Positions 1-10,978 of a DNA stretch of 64,000 bases are shown one piece after another. The notes under the pieces were generated by a model. It saw only the letters and a list, made by a program, of their open reading frames with translations. It did no database searches and was not told where the DNA came from. The position numbers and the translations under genes were made by a program. Every line of letters starts with the position of its first letter. Positions within the stretch are counted from its first letter, which is position 1. The stretch spans positions 1-64,000 of the forward strand of contig NZ_JPYO01000013.1 of assembly GCF_000757485.1 (NCBI RefSeq). The letters are read 5' to 3'. The DNA is from Achromobacter sp. RTa. GTDB taxonomy: Bacteria > Pseudomonadota > Gammaproteobacteria > Burkholderiales > Burkholderiaceae_B.

Positions 1-91
1 GTACGGGTGTCAGACACCTAGATGTGGCAGTGTCTGACACCCGTACGAGATAACGGTCACCCTATGGGGTGCATCGCGGGTGTCTGACACC
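1..91. repeat. GTGTCWGACAC palindrome cluster A
   Basis: Three copies of the quasi-palindrome GTGTC(A/T)GACAC lie at 7-17, 30-40 and 80-90, just beyond the 3' end of ettA. The first two form a perfect 17-bp inverted repeat (1-17 with 30-46, arm GTACGGGTGTCAGACAC) around a 12-nt loop, so this stretch can fold into a strong hairpin in either strand. The same motif recurs in clusters near 28.4 kb and 45.8 kb. Function unknown; a terminator or protein-binding role is possible. The left edge of the window may cut the cluster. Confidence 0.85.
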
Positions 92-94
92 GAT

Positions 95-1768
<1,674 letters not shown>

Positions 1769-1874
1769 GGGCTCGTATCGAAGATATAGCTGATAAACCG
1801 CTGATTGTAGGCCGGAACCCTGACCGGCGTGCGGTCGCCGCCAAATGCCCTGCGCGGCCCACGCGGGCGGGCCT

Positions 1875-2795
1875 TCAGGCCGCCCTGGGCTGCCCCGCCG
1901 GACGGCTTGGGCGCATCTGCGCCAGCATGACGCCAGCCAGCGCCATCGCGCCGCCGACGATGTGGAAAAGGTGCGGCTTCTCGTCCAGGAATACCGCCGC
2001 GATCGCGACCGTGGCGACCGGCATGACGTTCAGGAAGATGCTGGCGCGGTTCGGCCCCAGGTGCTTTACGCCCTGCATCCACAGGAAGGGAGCGAACAGC
2101 GACGGAAAGATCGCGGCGTACAGGACCAGCGGCAGGTTGTCGCCATTGAGGGGCGAAGCCGGAGCCGCCAGGAAGGCCGGCAGCTGGAACAGCACGCCGA
2201 AGGCCACCTGCACGTACAGCGACTGCCACGGGCCCACCGGCAGCGCCCAGCGGCGCAGCAGCACGCCGTACAGCGCATAGGCCAGCGCGCCCACGCCCAT
2301 CAGCACATCGCCGTGGTTGGCGCCCACCGACAGCAGGCGGGCGGGATCGCCCTCGCCGATCAGGAGAGCGAGGCCCGCCAGGGACAGCAGGCCGCCCAGC
2401 ATCGCCATCATCGACGGCAGCTCGCGCAGCACCACCGCCACCACAGCAATGGTCATCAACGGAATCATGGCCGTGATGATGCCCATGTTGGTCGCGGTTG
2501 TGCTGGCGGCCGCCACGTAGGCCAGCCCCTGGTACAGCGCCATTCCCAGGCCTCCCAGCACCGCGAGCTTGGGCAGGCTGGGCAGGATCTGGCGGCGCTG
2601 CGCCCAGACGCCGGGAAGGGCGAATGGGGTCAGCATCACGCCCGCCAGCGCCCAGCGGTAGAACCCGATGGCGGCCGGAGCGATCACGCCCGCCGCCATC
2701 TTCGTGACGATCATGTTGACCGACCAGATCAGGGCCGCGAGCAAGGGAAACAGCAGATAGCGGGCGGAAGGGTGCGTGGCGCGGGCGGTCGACAT
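1875..2795 (-). CDS. EamA/DMT-superfamily inner-membrane transporter
   Basis: A 306-residue protein with about ten hydrophobic segments arranged as two EamA repeats, the standard architecture of drug/metabolite transporters of the RhaT/YdcZ type. The N-terminal segment [19 protein letters not shown] carries the typical first-helix motif with an invariant Trp. The likely role is export of a metabolite or amino acid; the substrate cannot be read from sequence. It is divergent from an AraC-type gene 98 bp away, which is its best candidate regulator. The ATG at 2795 gives a family-length protein, though no strong Shine-Dalgarno precedes it. Confidence 0.85.
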   Translation of the reverse strand: MSTARATHPSARYLLFPLLAALIWSVNMIVTKMAAGVIAPAAIGFYRWALAGVMLTPFALPGVWAQRRQILPSLPKLAVLGGLGMALYQGLAYVAAASTTATNMGIITAMIPLMTIAVVAVVLRELPSMMAMLGGLLSLAGLALLIGEGDPARLLSVGANHGDVLMGVGALAYALYGVLLRRWALPVGPWQSLYVQVAFGVLFQLPAFLAAPASPLNGDNLPLVLYAAIFPSLFAPFLWMQGVKHLGPNRASIFLNVMPVATVAIAAVFLDEKPHLFHIVGGAMALAGVMLAQMRPSRPAGQPRAA

Positions 2796-2831
2796 GGCGG
2801 GGGCAAGGCAAAACGAAACAGAGCGACAAGT

Positions 2832-2861
2832 TTAGGACCTGTCCGACCTGCTGTATATAAT
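2832..2861 (+). promoter_or_regulatory. Candidate sigma-70 promoter for the AraC gene
   Basis: A perfect TATAAT lies at 2856-2861, 33 bp before the AraC ATG, in the short divergent gap shared with the EamA gene. The matching -35 (TTAGGA, 2832-2837, 18-bp spacer) is poor, as expected for a promoter needing an activator. Called by eye only. Confidence 0.4.
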
Positions 2862-2893
2862 GAAAAACAGACAAATCCAGACGAAGTTCCGAC

Positions 2894-3691
2894 ATGCCGC
2901 CAGCAGACGCCGCGCCGGTGCTGGCCAGCCACCTGCCCTACCCGCTGGCCTGCCGCATTCTTCACTTCACGCCCAATTCGCGCATGAGGCGCCATGCTTC
3001 GCCATGGGCGGAACTGAATTTCGCGATCTCCGGCATCATGGAGCTCGGCATCGGCGGCGTGACCTACCTGTCGCCGCCGCAGTACGCCATCTGGATACCT
3101 CCCCATGTCGAGCATTGCTGCCAGAACGAAGGCGAAGTGCATTACGCCTGCATCGACATCCCCGCCGCCGCATGCGCCGGTTTGCCCGACAAGCCCTGCA
3201 CGCTGGAGATCAGCCCGGTCATGCGCGCGATTCTGGCCGACTTCGAACGGCGGGGGATCAGCTATCCGGATACGCCTGAAGATCGGCGGATGGCTCAGAT
3301 CGTCATCGACCAGGCCCGCCAGGCCCGCGCCTACGCCAGCTACCTGCCGTCCGCCGCCGACCCGGTGCTTGCGCCCATCCTGTCGGCGCTGCAACAGCGT
3401 CCGGGAGACAAGCGCGGCGCCGCGCACTGGGCCGCCACCGCAGGCATCACCGAGCGCACGCTATTGCGCCATTGCCAGCAGCGCCTGGGCATGTCGTTCA
3501 ATGAATGGCGGCAACGGCTGCGCGTGGTCAGCGCGCTGGGCATGCTGGACGAAGGCCGGTCGGTCCAGTCGGTGGCGCGCGAGCTGGGCTACAGCACCCC
3601 GTCGGCCTTCATCGCCATGTTCCAGCGGCTGACGGGCGAATCGCCCGACAGCGCGCGCAGGCGCAGCCTGGGCTGCTCACCCTCTTCGTGA
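2894..3691 (+). CDS. AraC-family transcriptional regulator
   Basis: 265 residues. The N-terminal half is a cupin-like sensor domain (about 15-130, with the run YAIWIPPHVEHCC). The C-terminal half has two helix-turn-helix motifs: ATAGITERTLLRHCQ near 180 and the family signature VARELGYSTPSAFIAMFQ near 230. It resembles the subgroup that often controls a neighbouring exporter or efflux gene. Placement divergent to the EamA transporter supports local regulation of that gene. The ATG at 2894 follows GAAG; the inducer is unknown. Confidence 0.9.
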   Translation: MPPADAAPVLASHLPYPLACRILHFTPNSRMRRHASPWAELNFAISGIMELGIGGVTYLSPPQYAIWIPPHVEHCCQNEGEVHYACIDIPAAACAGLPDKPCTLEISPVMRAILADFERRGISYPDTPEDRRMAQIVIDQARQARAYASYLPSAADPVLAPILSALQQRPGDKRGAAHWAATAGITERTLLRHCQQRLGMSFNEWRQRLRVVSALGMLDEGRSVQSVARELGYSTPSAFIAMFQRLTGESPDSARRRSLGCSPSS

Positions 3692-3809
3692 CCCGGGAAA
3701 ATCGCGTCGTCCAAGCGTCGGATGCAAGGCAGGGCCGATAGAGCGACAATACGCCTGACTTTCGTCTTGCCGTGCCGTCGCGGCTTCATCGCGCCCAGGA
3801 ATTCCCCTC

Positions 3810-4349
3810 ATGTCCGCCTCCGCCACTCCCCCAGCTTCCCTGACCCATTTCAACGCATCCGAACTGGACATGCTGGCCAAGACCGCAGACGCGCTGAGCG
3901 CCTATCTGGGCAAACCCGTGCTGGCCGAAGTCGTGCTGGGCGACGACGGCACGGAATGGGTGACCTACGGCGTGCCCGTGGACGAAAACGCCAAGCCGGA
4001 CGAAGAACAGACCCACGTCCAGCTGGGCGGCCCCGGCGCCCGGCTGCTGGGCAACCGCGGCGGGTTGCCCCAGTCCGACGACGACACCTACGACTGCCTC
4101 TATCTCTGGGCCATCGAAATCTCGTTGAACGAGGGCGAGCGCTTCGTCAAGCTCGACCACGACGGCGAGGAGTCCGCCTGGTCGGACAGCCTGGAAGACG
4201 TGCTGCCGTTCGCGCTGACCGAAGAACCTCTGCCGGACGACCCGGACGAAGACGAGGACGAAGACGAGGATGAGGACGACGAGGAGGATGCCGATGGGGA
4301 AGACGGCGATCCCCAGCATCATCCTCACGACCACGGCCATCGCCACTGA
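3810..4349 (+). CDS. Hypothetical protein with acidic, His-ending tail
   Basis: A 179-residue soluble protein that I do not recognise. Residues 1-135 look like a compact domain (TYGVPVDENAKPD, LGNRGGLPQSDDDTYDC) without signal peptide or membrane helix. Residues from about 137 form an almost pure Asp/Glu tract, and the last ten include several His residues. The tail resembles charge-biased regions that bind basic partners or divalent metals, but that is speculation. It is a single-gene unit converging on the peptide-transporter operon. Codon usage resembles its neighbours, so I believe it is real. Confidence 0.75.
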   Translation: MSASATPPASLTHFNASELDMLAKTADALSAYLGKPVLAEVVLGDDGTEWVTYGVPVDENAKPDEEQTHVQLGGPGARLLGNRGGLPQSDDDTYDCLYLWAIEISLNEGERFVKLDHDGEESAWSDSLEDVLPFALTEEPLPDDPDEDEDEDEDEDDEEDADGEDGDPQHHPHDHGHRH

Positions 4350-4367
4350 CGAAACGGGGTCCGGCGG

Positions 4368-4394
4368 CTGACGGCGCCCGGCGCCGCCCGTCAG
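4368..4394. terminator. Possible bidirectional hairpin between convergent genes
   Basis: The inverted repeat CTGACGG (4368-4374) / CCGTCAG (4388-4394) encloses a GC-rich loop and sits between two converging genes. No T-tract follows, so intrinsic termination is doubtful. Confidence 0.3.
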
Positions 4395-4418
4395 GCCTGC
4401 CCCCCCAAGCCAGGCGGA

Positions 4419-5410
<992 letters not shown>

Positions 5411-5414
<4 letters not shown>

Positions 5415-6409
5415 TTCGACTCCTCCCCTTGGGGGGCCGCCGGAACGGCCCCGTCATGCAGCCAACAGGCCGCCAGGGACGTGCCCGCGGGCATCAATTC
5501 GGGCCTGTCCCGCCCGCAACGCGGCAAGCGCCGGCCGCAGCGCGGATTGAAGGCGCAGCCCGGCGGGATGGCATTCAACCTCGGCATGCTGCCGTCGATC
5601 TGCACCAGCCTGTCGGCATGCCCGTCCAGCGATGGGATCGATCCCATCAGCCCCGAGGTATAGGGATGGCGCGGCTTGTGGATCACGTCCGCCACCGGGC
5701 CGATCTCGGCCACGCGGCCCGCGTACATCACCGCCACGCGGTCCGCGGTCTCGGCGATCACGCCCATATCGTGCGTGATCAGCATCACAGCGGTGCCGTT
5801 CTCGCGGCACAGGCGTTTCAGCAGCTCGATGATCTGCGCCTGGATGGACACGTCCAGCGCGGTCGTCGGTTCATCCGCCACCACCAGCTTGGGCTCGGCC
5901 GCCAGGGCCAGCGCGATCACCACGCGCTGGCGCATGCCGCCCGAAAACTGGTGCGGATAGTGGTCGATGCGCTCGCGCGCCGCCGGGATACCGGTTGCCG
6001 CCAGCAGTTCCACGGCGCGGTTGCGCGCCTGAGACCAGCTCATGTCCAGGTGCGTGACGATGGTTTCCGCCAATTGCCGACCCACCGTGTACAGGGGGTT
6101 GAGCGACGTCAGCGGGTCCTGGAACACCGCGCCGATCTCGCGGCCGCGCACGCGGCGCATCTGCTCGTCGGGCAGGTTGTCGATACGGCGGCCCGCCAGC
6201 AGGATCTCGCCGGCGGCGATGCGCCCCGGCGGCTCCAGCAGGCCGATGATGGACGCGCCGGTCAGCGACTTGCCGGCGCCGGATTCGCCCACTACGCCCA
6301 GGACTTCGCCCGCCTGGATGGAAAACGAAACGTCGTCCAGCGCGCGCAGCGTGCCGCGGCGCGTGGGAAACTCCACGCGCAAGTTGCGGACTTCAAGTAA
6401 TGCGCTCAT
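5411..6409 (-). CDS. Peptide-type ABC transporter ATP-binding protein (DppD-like)
   Basis: 332-residue ATPase with Walker A GESGAGKS at about 41-48, signature [14 protein letters not shown], Walker [11 protein letters not shown] and switch His in ITHDMG. Its C-terminal oligopeptide-type extension ([14 protein letters not shown]) distinguishes it from other ABC ATPases. It forms the heterodimer with the DppF-like protein encoded by the overlapping downstream gene and couples to the DppBC-like permeases. The short 10-bp gap to the DppC-like gene indicates cotranscription. Confidence 0.93.
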
Positions 6410-6419
6410 GCGCGATACC

Positions 6420-7334
6420 TCAATTCAATTTCGGGTTGAGCGCGTCGCGCAGCCAGTCGCCCAGCAGGTTGACGGACAACACCAGCAGCACGAGCGCCGC
6501 GCCCGGGAAAATGGTGATCCACCACTCTCCGGAAAACAGGAAGTCATTGCCGATGCGGATCAGCGTGCCCAGCGAAGGCGCCGTCGGCGGCACTCCCACG
6601 CCCAGGAACGACAGCGTCGCCTCGGTAATGATGGCGGTGGCCAGGTGCACGGTGGCAAGCACCAGCACCGGTCCCAGCACGTTGGGCAGCACGTGGCGGA
6701 ACATGATGACCGGCGAAGCCACGCCGATCACCCGGGCCGCCTGCACGTATTCGCGGTTCTTCTCCACCAGGGTGGAGCCGCGCACCGTGCGCGCGTACTG
6801 CGGCCAGCCCGCCAGCGCGATCGCGCCGATCAGCACGGGAAAGGCGATCAGCTCGTGCATTTCACGCGGAACGGCGGCGCGCGCCACTCCATCGATCAGC
6901 AGGGCGATCAGGATGGCGGGGAACGACAGCTGCACGTCCGCGACGCGCATGATGAACGCATCGATCCGGCCTCCGGCGTACCCCGATATCAGCCCGAGCA
7001 CGATGCCGATCAGCATGGACAGCAGCACCGACGCCAGCCCGATCAGCAGCGACACGCGCGTGCCGTACAGGATCGCGGAATACAGATCCCGCCCCTGACT
7101 GTCCGTGCCCAGCAGATAGGTCGACAGACCGTTGGCCTCCCAGGCGGGCGGCAGCAACGCGTCCAGCAATTCCACCTTGGTGAGGTCGAAGGGATTGTGC
7201 GGCGCCACCCAGCCGGCGCCGAAGGAGCCGATGAGCAGGAGCGCAAGCAGCAGGGTCGCCGCGATGGCAACGGGAGCCCGGCGCCAGGCCCAGGCGATGT
7301 CGCTGTCCCACCAGCGTTTGAGTATGGCGCGCAT
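6420..7334 (-). CDS. Peptide-type ABC transporter permease (DppC-like)
   Basis: 304-residue inner-membrane permease with an N-terminal helix (about 19-40), the characteristic periplasmic segment LGTDSQGRDLYSAILYGTR, and the EAA loop region ending in SFLGVGVPPTAPSLGTLI. The ATG at 7334 overlaps the stop of the upstream permease gene (TGATG), indicating translational coupling. A longer open frame upstream of this start lies out of phase inside the partner permease and is not coding. Confidence 0.92.
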   Translation of the reverse strand: MRAILKRWWDSDIAWAWRRAPVAIAATLLLALLLIGSFGAGWVAPHNPFDLTKVELLDALLPPAWEANGLSTYLLGTDSQGRDLYSAILYGTRVSLLIGLASVLLSMLIGIVLGLISGYAGGRIDAFIMRVADVQLSFPAILIALLIDGVARAAVPREMHELIAFPVLIGAIALAGWPQYARTVRGSTLVEKNREYVQAARVIGVASPVIMFRHVLPNVLGPVLVLATVHLATAIITEATLSFLGVGVPPTAPSLGTLIRIGNDFLFSGEWWITIFPGAALVLLVLSVNLLGDWLRDALNPKLN

Positions 7335-8323
7335 CAGTGAGCCCCCCCGCCGCGGGTAAGCCCGGAACGCAGGCGGGGGTCCACGACAAAATACAGAAGA
7401 TCGACGATCAGGTTGATGACCACGAACACCAGCGCGATCAGGCACAGGTACGCGGCCATGACAGGCACGTCGGCGAATTGCACCGCCTGGATGAAGAGCA
7501 GGCCCATGCCCGGCCACTGGAACACGGTCTCGGTCACGATGGCGAACGCGATGATGCCGCCCAGCTGCAGGCCCGTGATGGTGATGACCGGCACCATGGT
7601 GTTCTTCAGCGCATGGCCGAAGTGGATGGCGCGGCGCTTCAGGCCGCGGGCGCGCGCGAACTTGATGTAGTCCGAGCGCAGCACTTCCAGCATTTCCGAA
7701 CGCACCAGGCGCAGCACCAGCGTCATCTGGAACAGCGACAAGGTGATGGACGGCAGGATCAGGTGCTTCCAGCCCGTGGCGGTGAAGAGCCCGGACGTCC
7801 ACCAGCCGACGCTGACCGTATCGCCCCGCCCGTAGCTGGGCAGCCAGCCCAGCTGGACGGAGAACACGAGGATCAGCAGGATGCCGATCAGGAATGTGGG
7901 CAGCGACACGCCCAGCAGCGAACCGGCCAGCAGCAGCTGGGACACCAGGCTGTTGCGCTTGAGCGCGGTGTAGACCCCGAGCGGAACGCCCACCAGCAGC
8001 GCCAGCAGGGCGGCCACCATGGACAGCTCCAGCGTGGCCGGCAGACGGGATTTCAGCAAGGCGGAAACGGGTTCGCTCTGGCGCAGGGAAATGCCGAAAT
8101 TCCCTTGCACGGCGTTGGCCACGAAATGGCCGAATTGGACGATGGCGGGCTCATTGAGCCCCAGGCGCTCACGCAATTCGATGCGCTCGGCATCGGTGGC
8201 GTCCTGCCCCAGCATGATGGTGACAGGGTCGCCGACGTATTGAAAAAGCACAAAGGCCAGTAGCGCGACGGTGAGCATCACCGCTACGGCCTGCAACAGG
8301 CGACGCAGTATGAAAGCGAACAT
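7334..8323 (-). CDS. Peptide-type ABC transporter permease (DppB-like)
   Basis: About 329 residues, starting MFAFILRRLLQ, the typical DppB N-terminus. An in-frame ATG at 8338 would add five residues, but the family alignment favours 8323. About six membrane segments are visible, with the conserved LRLVRSEMLEVLRSDYIKFARARGL coupling loop split between two helices and ending in TVFQWPGMG. It forms the translocation pore with the DppC-like subunit. It follows the binding-protein gene across a hairpin that probably lowers its expression relative to that gene. Confidence 0.9.
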   Translation of the reverse strand: MFAFILRRLLQAVAVMLTVALLAFVLFQYVGDPVTIMLGQDATDAERIELRERLGLNEPAIVQFGHFVANAVQGNFGISLRQSEPVSALLKSRLPATLELSMVAALLALLVGVPLGVYTALKRNSLVSQLLLAGSLLGVSLPTFLIGILLILVFSVQLGWLPSYGRGDTVSVGWWTSGLFTATGWKHLILPSITLSLFQMTLVLRLVRSEMLEVLRSDYIKFARARGLKRRAIHFGHALKNTMVPVITITGLQLGGIIAFAIVTETVFQWPGMGLLFIQAVQFADVPVMAAYLCLIALVFVVINLIVDLLYFVVDPRLRSGLTRGGGAH

Positions 8324-8337
8324 AGGCGGAAAAGGCA

Positions 8338-8370
8338 AAACGGCGGGAGCCCGGAAAGGCCCCGCCGTTT
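8338..8370 (-). terminator. Intra-operon attenuator/terminator hairpin
   Basis: On the minus strand a perfect 10-bp stem (AAACGGCGGG/CCCGCCGTTT, plus-strand arms 8338-8347 and 8361-8370) with a 13-nt loop is followed by a T-rich run (TTTTGCCTTTT). It lies between the binding-protein stop and the first permease gene. Hairpins here commonly protect the upstream mRNA or partly terminate, giving excess binding protein over membrane components. Confidence 0.7.
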
Positions 8371-8382
8371 GATTAGCCTGGA

Positions 8383-9954
8383 TCAGTCAACCTTGACCCA
8401 ATCGGCAACGAGACGATTGTCGGCACGGTGGATGACCGTGACGTTCTTGCGCATCGCCCAGGGGATGACCTGGTCGTGCAGGGGAATATGGCCGAAGTCC
8501 TTGGCGTGCCCCTGCAGCACCGTGATGATGTCGGCGTCACGCTTGGCCGCATCGGTTTCCGTCTTGATCCGGTCGATGATGACGTCCAGTTCCTTGTTGC
8601 TGTAGTTGCCCAGGTTGTACATGCCGTCCGCGCCCTCGCCCTTGGTGCGGATCAGGTTCTGCAGCGTGTACATGGCGTCGAACGTGGGCACGCCCCAGCC
8701 GAACAGGTAGGCGCTGGTGTCGGACGACTGCACCTTGGGGAAGTACGTGGAGCGCGGCATGGCGTTCATCGTCGCCTTCACGCCCACCTTCGCCCACATG
8801 CCGACGACGGCCTGGCAGATGGCTTCATCGTTGATGTAGCGGTTGTTCGGACAGTCCAGCGTGAAGTTCAGGGTGCCGTCGTAGCCGGCTTCCTTCAGCA
8901 GGGCGCGGGCCTTCTCGGGATCGTAGGGCACGCGCTTGTGCAGGGATTCGGCCCAGCCGTGCACTTGCGGCGCGATCATCGTGCCGGTGGGCGCCGAGAG
9001 GCCGCGCATCACCGCGCGCTTGATCGCGTCCACGTCGATCGCGCGATACAGCGCTTCGCGCACGCGAATATCCTGGAACGGGTTCTTGCCCTTGATGCTG
9101 GAATACTGGAGCTCGGGGCGCTTCTGGTCCAGGCCGAGATAGATGGTGCGGTATTCGTTTCCTTCCACCACCTTGGCGGACTGGCGCAGGCGGTCCAGGT
9201 CCTGCGCGGCGGGGTCCAGCACGAAGTCGATCTCGCCCGACAGCAGGGCCGCGGTTCGGGTGGCGTTCTGCTTGATCGGCGTGAACACCACTTCGGTCAC
9301 GTTGCCGACCTTGCCGGCCTTGTTCCACCAGTCCTTGTTTTCCTCGAAGACGGTGCGCACGTCCACTTCGCGCGACTTGAGCTTGTACGGGCCGGTGCCG
9401 TTGGTGTTGCGCGCGCCGTAGGTTTCTTCCTTGTTGACGAAATCCTGCGGCTTGGCGATGTTGTTCTTCTCGGACCAGGCCTTGTTCATGATGAACACAT
9501 TGGTCAACTGGCGCAGCAGCACGGGGTTGGGCGCGGAGGTCTCGACCTCGACCGTGAGCTCGTCGATCTTGCGCGCTTCCTTGATGCCGGTGGTGTAGGC
9601 CTTGTAGTTCGACGTGGGCGCCATGGCGCGGTGGATCGAGAACACCACGTCGTCGGCGGTGAACGCGGCGCCGTCATGGAACTTCACGTTGGGGCGCAGC
9701 TTGAAGCGGTACAGCGTGGGCGAAACCTGCTCCCATTCCGTCGCCAGGCGCGGCGACACCTTGAAGGACTTGTCGTAGTCCACCAGCGGTTCATAGATGT
9801 AGCTGTTGGCGGCGATCGTCATGCCCTCGTTTTGCGAGTGCGGGTCGAAAGTGAGGATGTCACCCTGGGCGGCCCAACGAAAGGTTTTGGCCTGCCCGAT
9901 CGAGGGCGCGGCCACGGCGGCGGCGATCGCGATAGCAATCAAAGTGCGGCGCAT
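8383..9954 (-). CDS. ABC transporter substrate-binding protein, family 5 (peptide/nickel type)
   Basis: 523-residue periplasmic binding protein of the SBP_bac_5 family. The start at 9954 was chosen because AGGAG lies about 8 nt upstream and it gives a clean signal peptide (MRRTLIAIAIAAAVAAPSIGQA, split at the final Ala). A longer frame to 10020 would bury the signal peptide. The mature part begins KTFRWAAQGDILTFDPH, the usual family start, and includes the VSPRLATEWE and FHDGAAFTADDVVFS blocks. It is first in the five-gene importer operon. Likely ligands are oligopeptides or similar amide compounds, which the sequence does not resolve. Confidence 0.92.
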   Translation of the reverse strand: MRRTLIAIAIAAAVAAPSIGQAKTFRWAAQGDILTFDPHSQNEGMTIAANSYIYEPLVDYDKSFKVSPRLATEWEQVSPTLYRFKLRPNVKFHDGAAFTADDVVFSIHRAMAPTSNYKAYTTGIKEARKIDELTVEVETSAPNPVLLRQLTNVFIMNKAWSEKNNIAKPQDFVNKEETYGARNTNGTGPYKLKSREVDVRTVFEENKDWWNKAGKVGNVTEVVFTPIKQNATRTAALLSGEIDFVLDPAAQDLDRLRQSAKVVEGNEYRTIYLGLDQKRPELQYSSIKGKNPFQDIRVREALYRAIDVDAIKRAVMRGLSAPTGTMIAPQVHGWAESLHKRVPYDPEKARALLKEAGYDGTLNFTLDCPNNRYINDEAICQAVVGMWAKVGVKATMNAMPRSTYFPKVQSSDTSAYLFGWGVPTFDAMYTLQNLIRTKGEGADGMYNLGNYSNKELDVIIDRIKTETDAAKRDADIITVLQGHAKDFGHIPLHDQVIPWAMRKNVTVIHRADNRLVADWVKVD

Positions 9955-9991
9955 AGTTTCAACTCCTGACAATAGTCTGAATACCGGCGCG

Positions 9992-10020
9992 ATATTGCCT
10001 AGCCGCAAGACCCCCGTCAA
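9992..10020 (-). promoter_or_regulatory. Candidate sigma-70 promoter of the peptide importer operon
   Basis: On the minus strand TTGACG (plus-strand 10015-10020), a 17-bp spacer and CAATAT (9992-9997) give a plausible -35/-10 pair ending 37 bp before the binding-protein start. The -35 is strong and the -10 weak. Confidence 0.45.
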
Positions 10021-10030
10021 TTAAGGGTTT

Positions 10031-10080
10031 ATGCGTACCGGAACATGTTTTCACAGAGGGAAAACATATCGGGGACGCAT
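10031..10080. promoter_or_regulatory. Nested inverted repeat (operator or terminator)
   Basis: An inner perfect 8-bp repeat ATGTTTTC (10045-10052) / GAAAACAT (10060-10067) with a 7-nt spacer is nested within ATGCGT (10031-10036) / ACGCAT (10075-10080). It lies just upstream of the importer promoter and just downstream of the MarR gene stop, so it could be an operator for the importer or the MarR-gene terminator. Confidence 0.45.
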
Positions 10081-10150
10081 ATGCTTGTAACAAAAAAATC
10101 GATGTAAACGGCGTTGGAACGGGCCGCCGCGATCCGCCGGAGCGCTTGCC

Positions 10151-10648
10151 CTATTCGTCTTCGGGCGCCGCCATTTCCAGCGGCACGTGCTCCGTCATCA
10201 GCACGTCCAGCATCTCGATCAGCAGCGCGGCCTTTTCATCGCCGAAAGGCGCGAGCACCGCCTTCTGATGCTGCAGCGCCTGGTCGCACAGGGCGGCGAT
10301 CAGGTTGGAGCCCTTGGTGGTGATGCAGACCCGAGTCTGCCGCCGGTCGGCCCGCACGCCCGAACGGGCCACCAGGCCCTCGGCCTCCATGCGCTGCACC
10401 ACCTTGCTCAAGGTGGGCTGCTTGGTGATGGCGAGCACCGCCAGCGTGCCGATGGTTTCGCCGGCGCTGCCCTGGAGGCTGGCCAGCACCCGCCACTGCG
10501 TGACCGACAGGCCGGCCGCCCTGACCTGCTGATGGAATTCCGCCGAGATGCGCTGGCTGGCCTGCGCCAGCAGGTAGGCCAGGTAGCCGTCGACGAAACG
10601 GCCGCCAGGCGCCGCCGTGGATGTGTCCCGCCGCTTTTCCAACCGCAT
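10151..10648 (-). CDS. iadR: MarR-family repressor of the auxin-degradation cluster (IadR-like)
   Basis: 165-residue winged-helix regulator. The start at 10648 (MRLEKRRDTSTAAPGGRF) was chosen over the longer frame to 10744 because AAGG precedes it and family proteins are this length. The DNA-binding region includes LSVTQWRVLASLQG, AITKQPTLSKVVQRMEAEGLV and the wing DRRQTRV. It is divergently placed 330 bp from a ten-gene catabolic operon. In iad-type loci of Variovorax the adjacent MarR binds indole-3-acetate and represses the operon. Identity as IadR is inferred from that context rather than from a direct comparison. Confidence 0.8.
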   Translation of the reverse strand: MRLEKRRDTSTAAPGGRFVDGYLAYLLAQASQRISAEFHQQVRAAGLSVTQWRVLASLQGSAGETIGTLAVLAITKQPTLSKVVQRMEAEGLVARSGVRADRRQTRVCITTKGSNLIAALCDQALQHQKAVLAPFGDEKAALLIEMLDVLMTEHVPLEMAAPEDE

Positions 10649-10841
10649 ACTGCCTTGCTCCCATGCGTGCACCACGGCGGCGCGATCATGCGCCCGGACG
10701 GGGCGCTTGCTGTTGCGCAACACAGGGTATACCCGGAATCGCAACCCGTTTTTGCACCATGCCGGCGCTCGCCGCGTGCTCTGAAACTAGAGAACAACGA
10801 GTATATACGTCCTTGTTTTAGCGTGATATTTTTTTCTTTCC

Positions 10842-10853
10842 ATGAAATTTCAT
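10842..10853. promoter_or_regulatory. Perfect palindrome ATGAAATTTCAT, candidate MarR operator
   Basis: This 12-bp perfect palindrome lies 8 bp upstream of the -35 box of the catabolic operon, in the gap shared with the divergent MarR gene. MarR dimers bind such AT-rich dyads, so it is a natural candidate operator. Confidence 0.5.
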
Positions 10854-10861
10854 CTTTTTTG

Positions 10862-10890
10862 TTGACAGCTAAAACGTTGACTCCTAAAGT
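10862..10890 (+). promoter_or_regulatory. Sigma-70 promoter of the catabolic operon
   Basis: A perfect TTGACA (10862-10867), a 17-bp spacer and TAAAGT (10885-10890) make the best promoter in the window, about 90 bp before the first gene of the catabolic operon. Such a strong core promoter suits control by repression. Confidence 0.7.
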
Positions 10891-10900
10891 ATTTTTTAGG
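10883..10900. promoter_or_regulatory. Dyad CCTAAA-N6-TTTAGG over the -10 box
   Basis: The inverted repeat CCTAAA (10883-10888) / TTTAGG (10895-10900) overlaps the -10 hexamer. A repressor bound here would block RNA polymerase, so it is a second candidate MarR operator. Confidence 0.5.
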
Positions 10901-10978
10901 CGAGATTTTCCTGACGTGACGATGCTGCGCAGCAGCAAAGCTTGAGGACCCGCAGGCCGGGCCGGGAAGGAGTTCTAG

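Larger units (their letters stand above)
10649..10978. promoter_or_regulatory. Divergent control region between MarR gene and catabolic operon
   Basis: This 330-bp gap is noticeably AT-rich (about 10795-10915) against GC-rich surroundings. It holds a strong plus-strand promoter and two palindromes, listed separately. I found no convincing minus-strand promoter for the MarR gene; TATACT (plus-strand 10800-10805 read on the minus strand) lacks a good -35. No small gene is visible. Confidence 0.7.
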
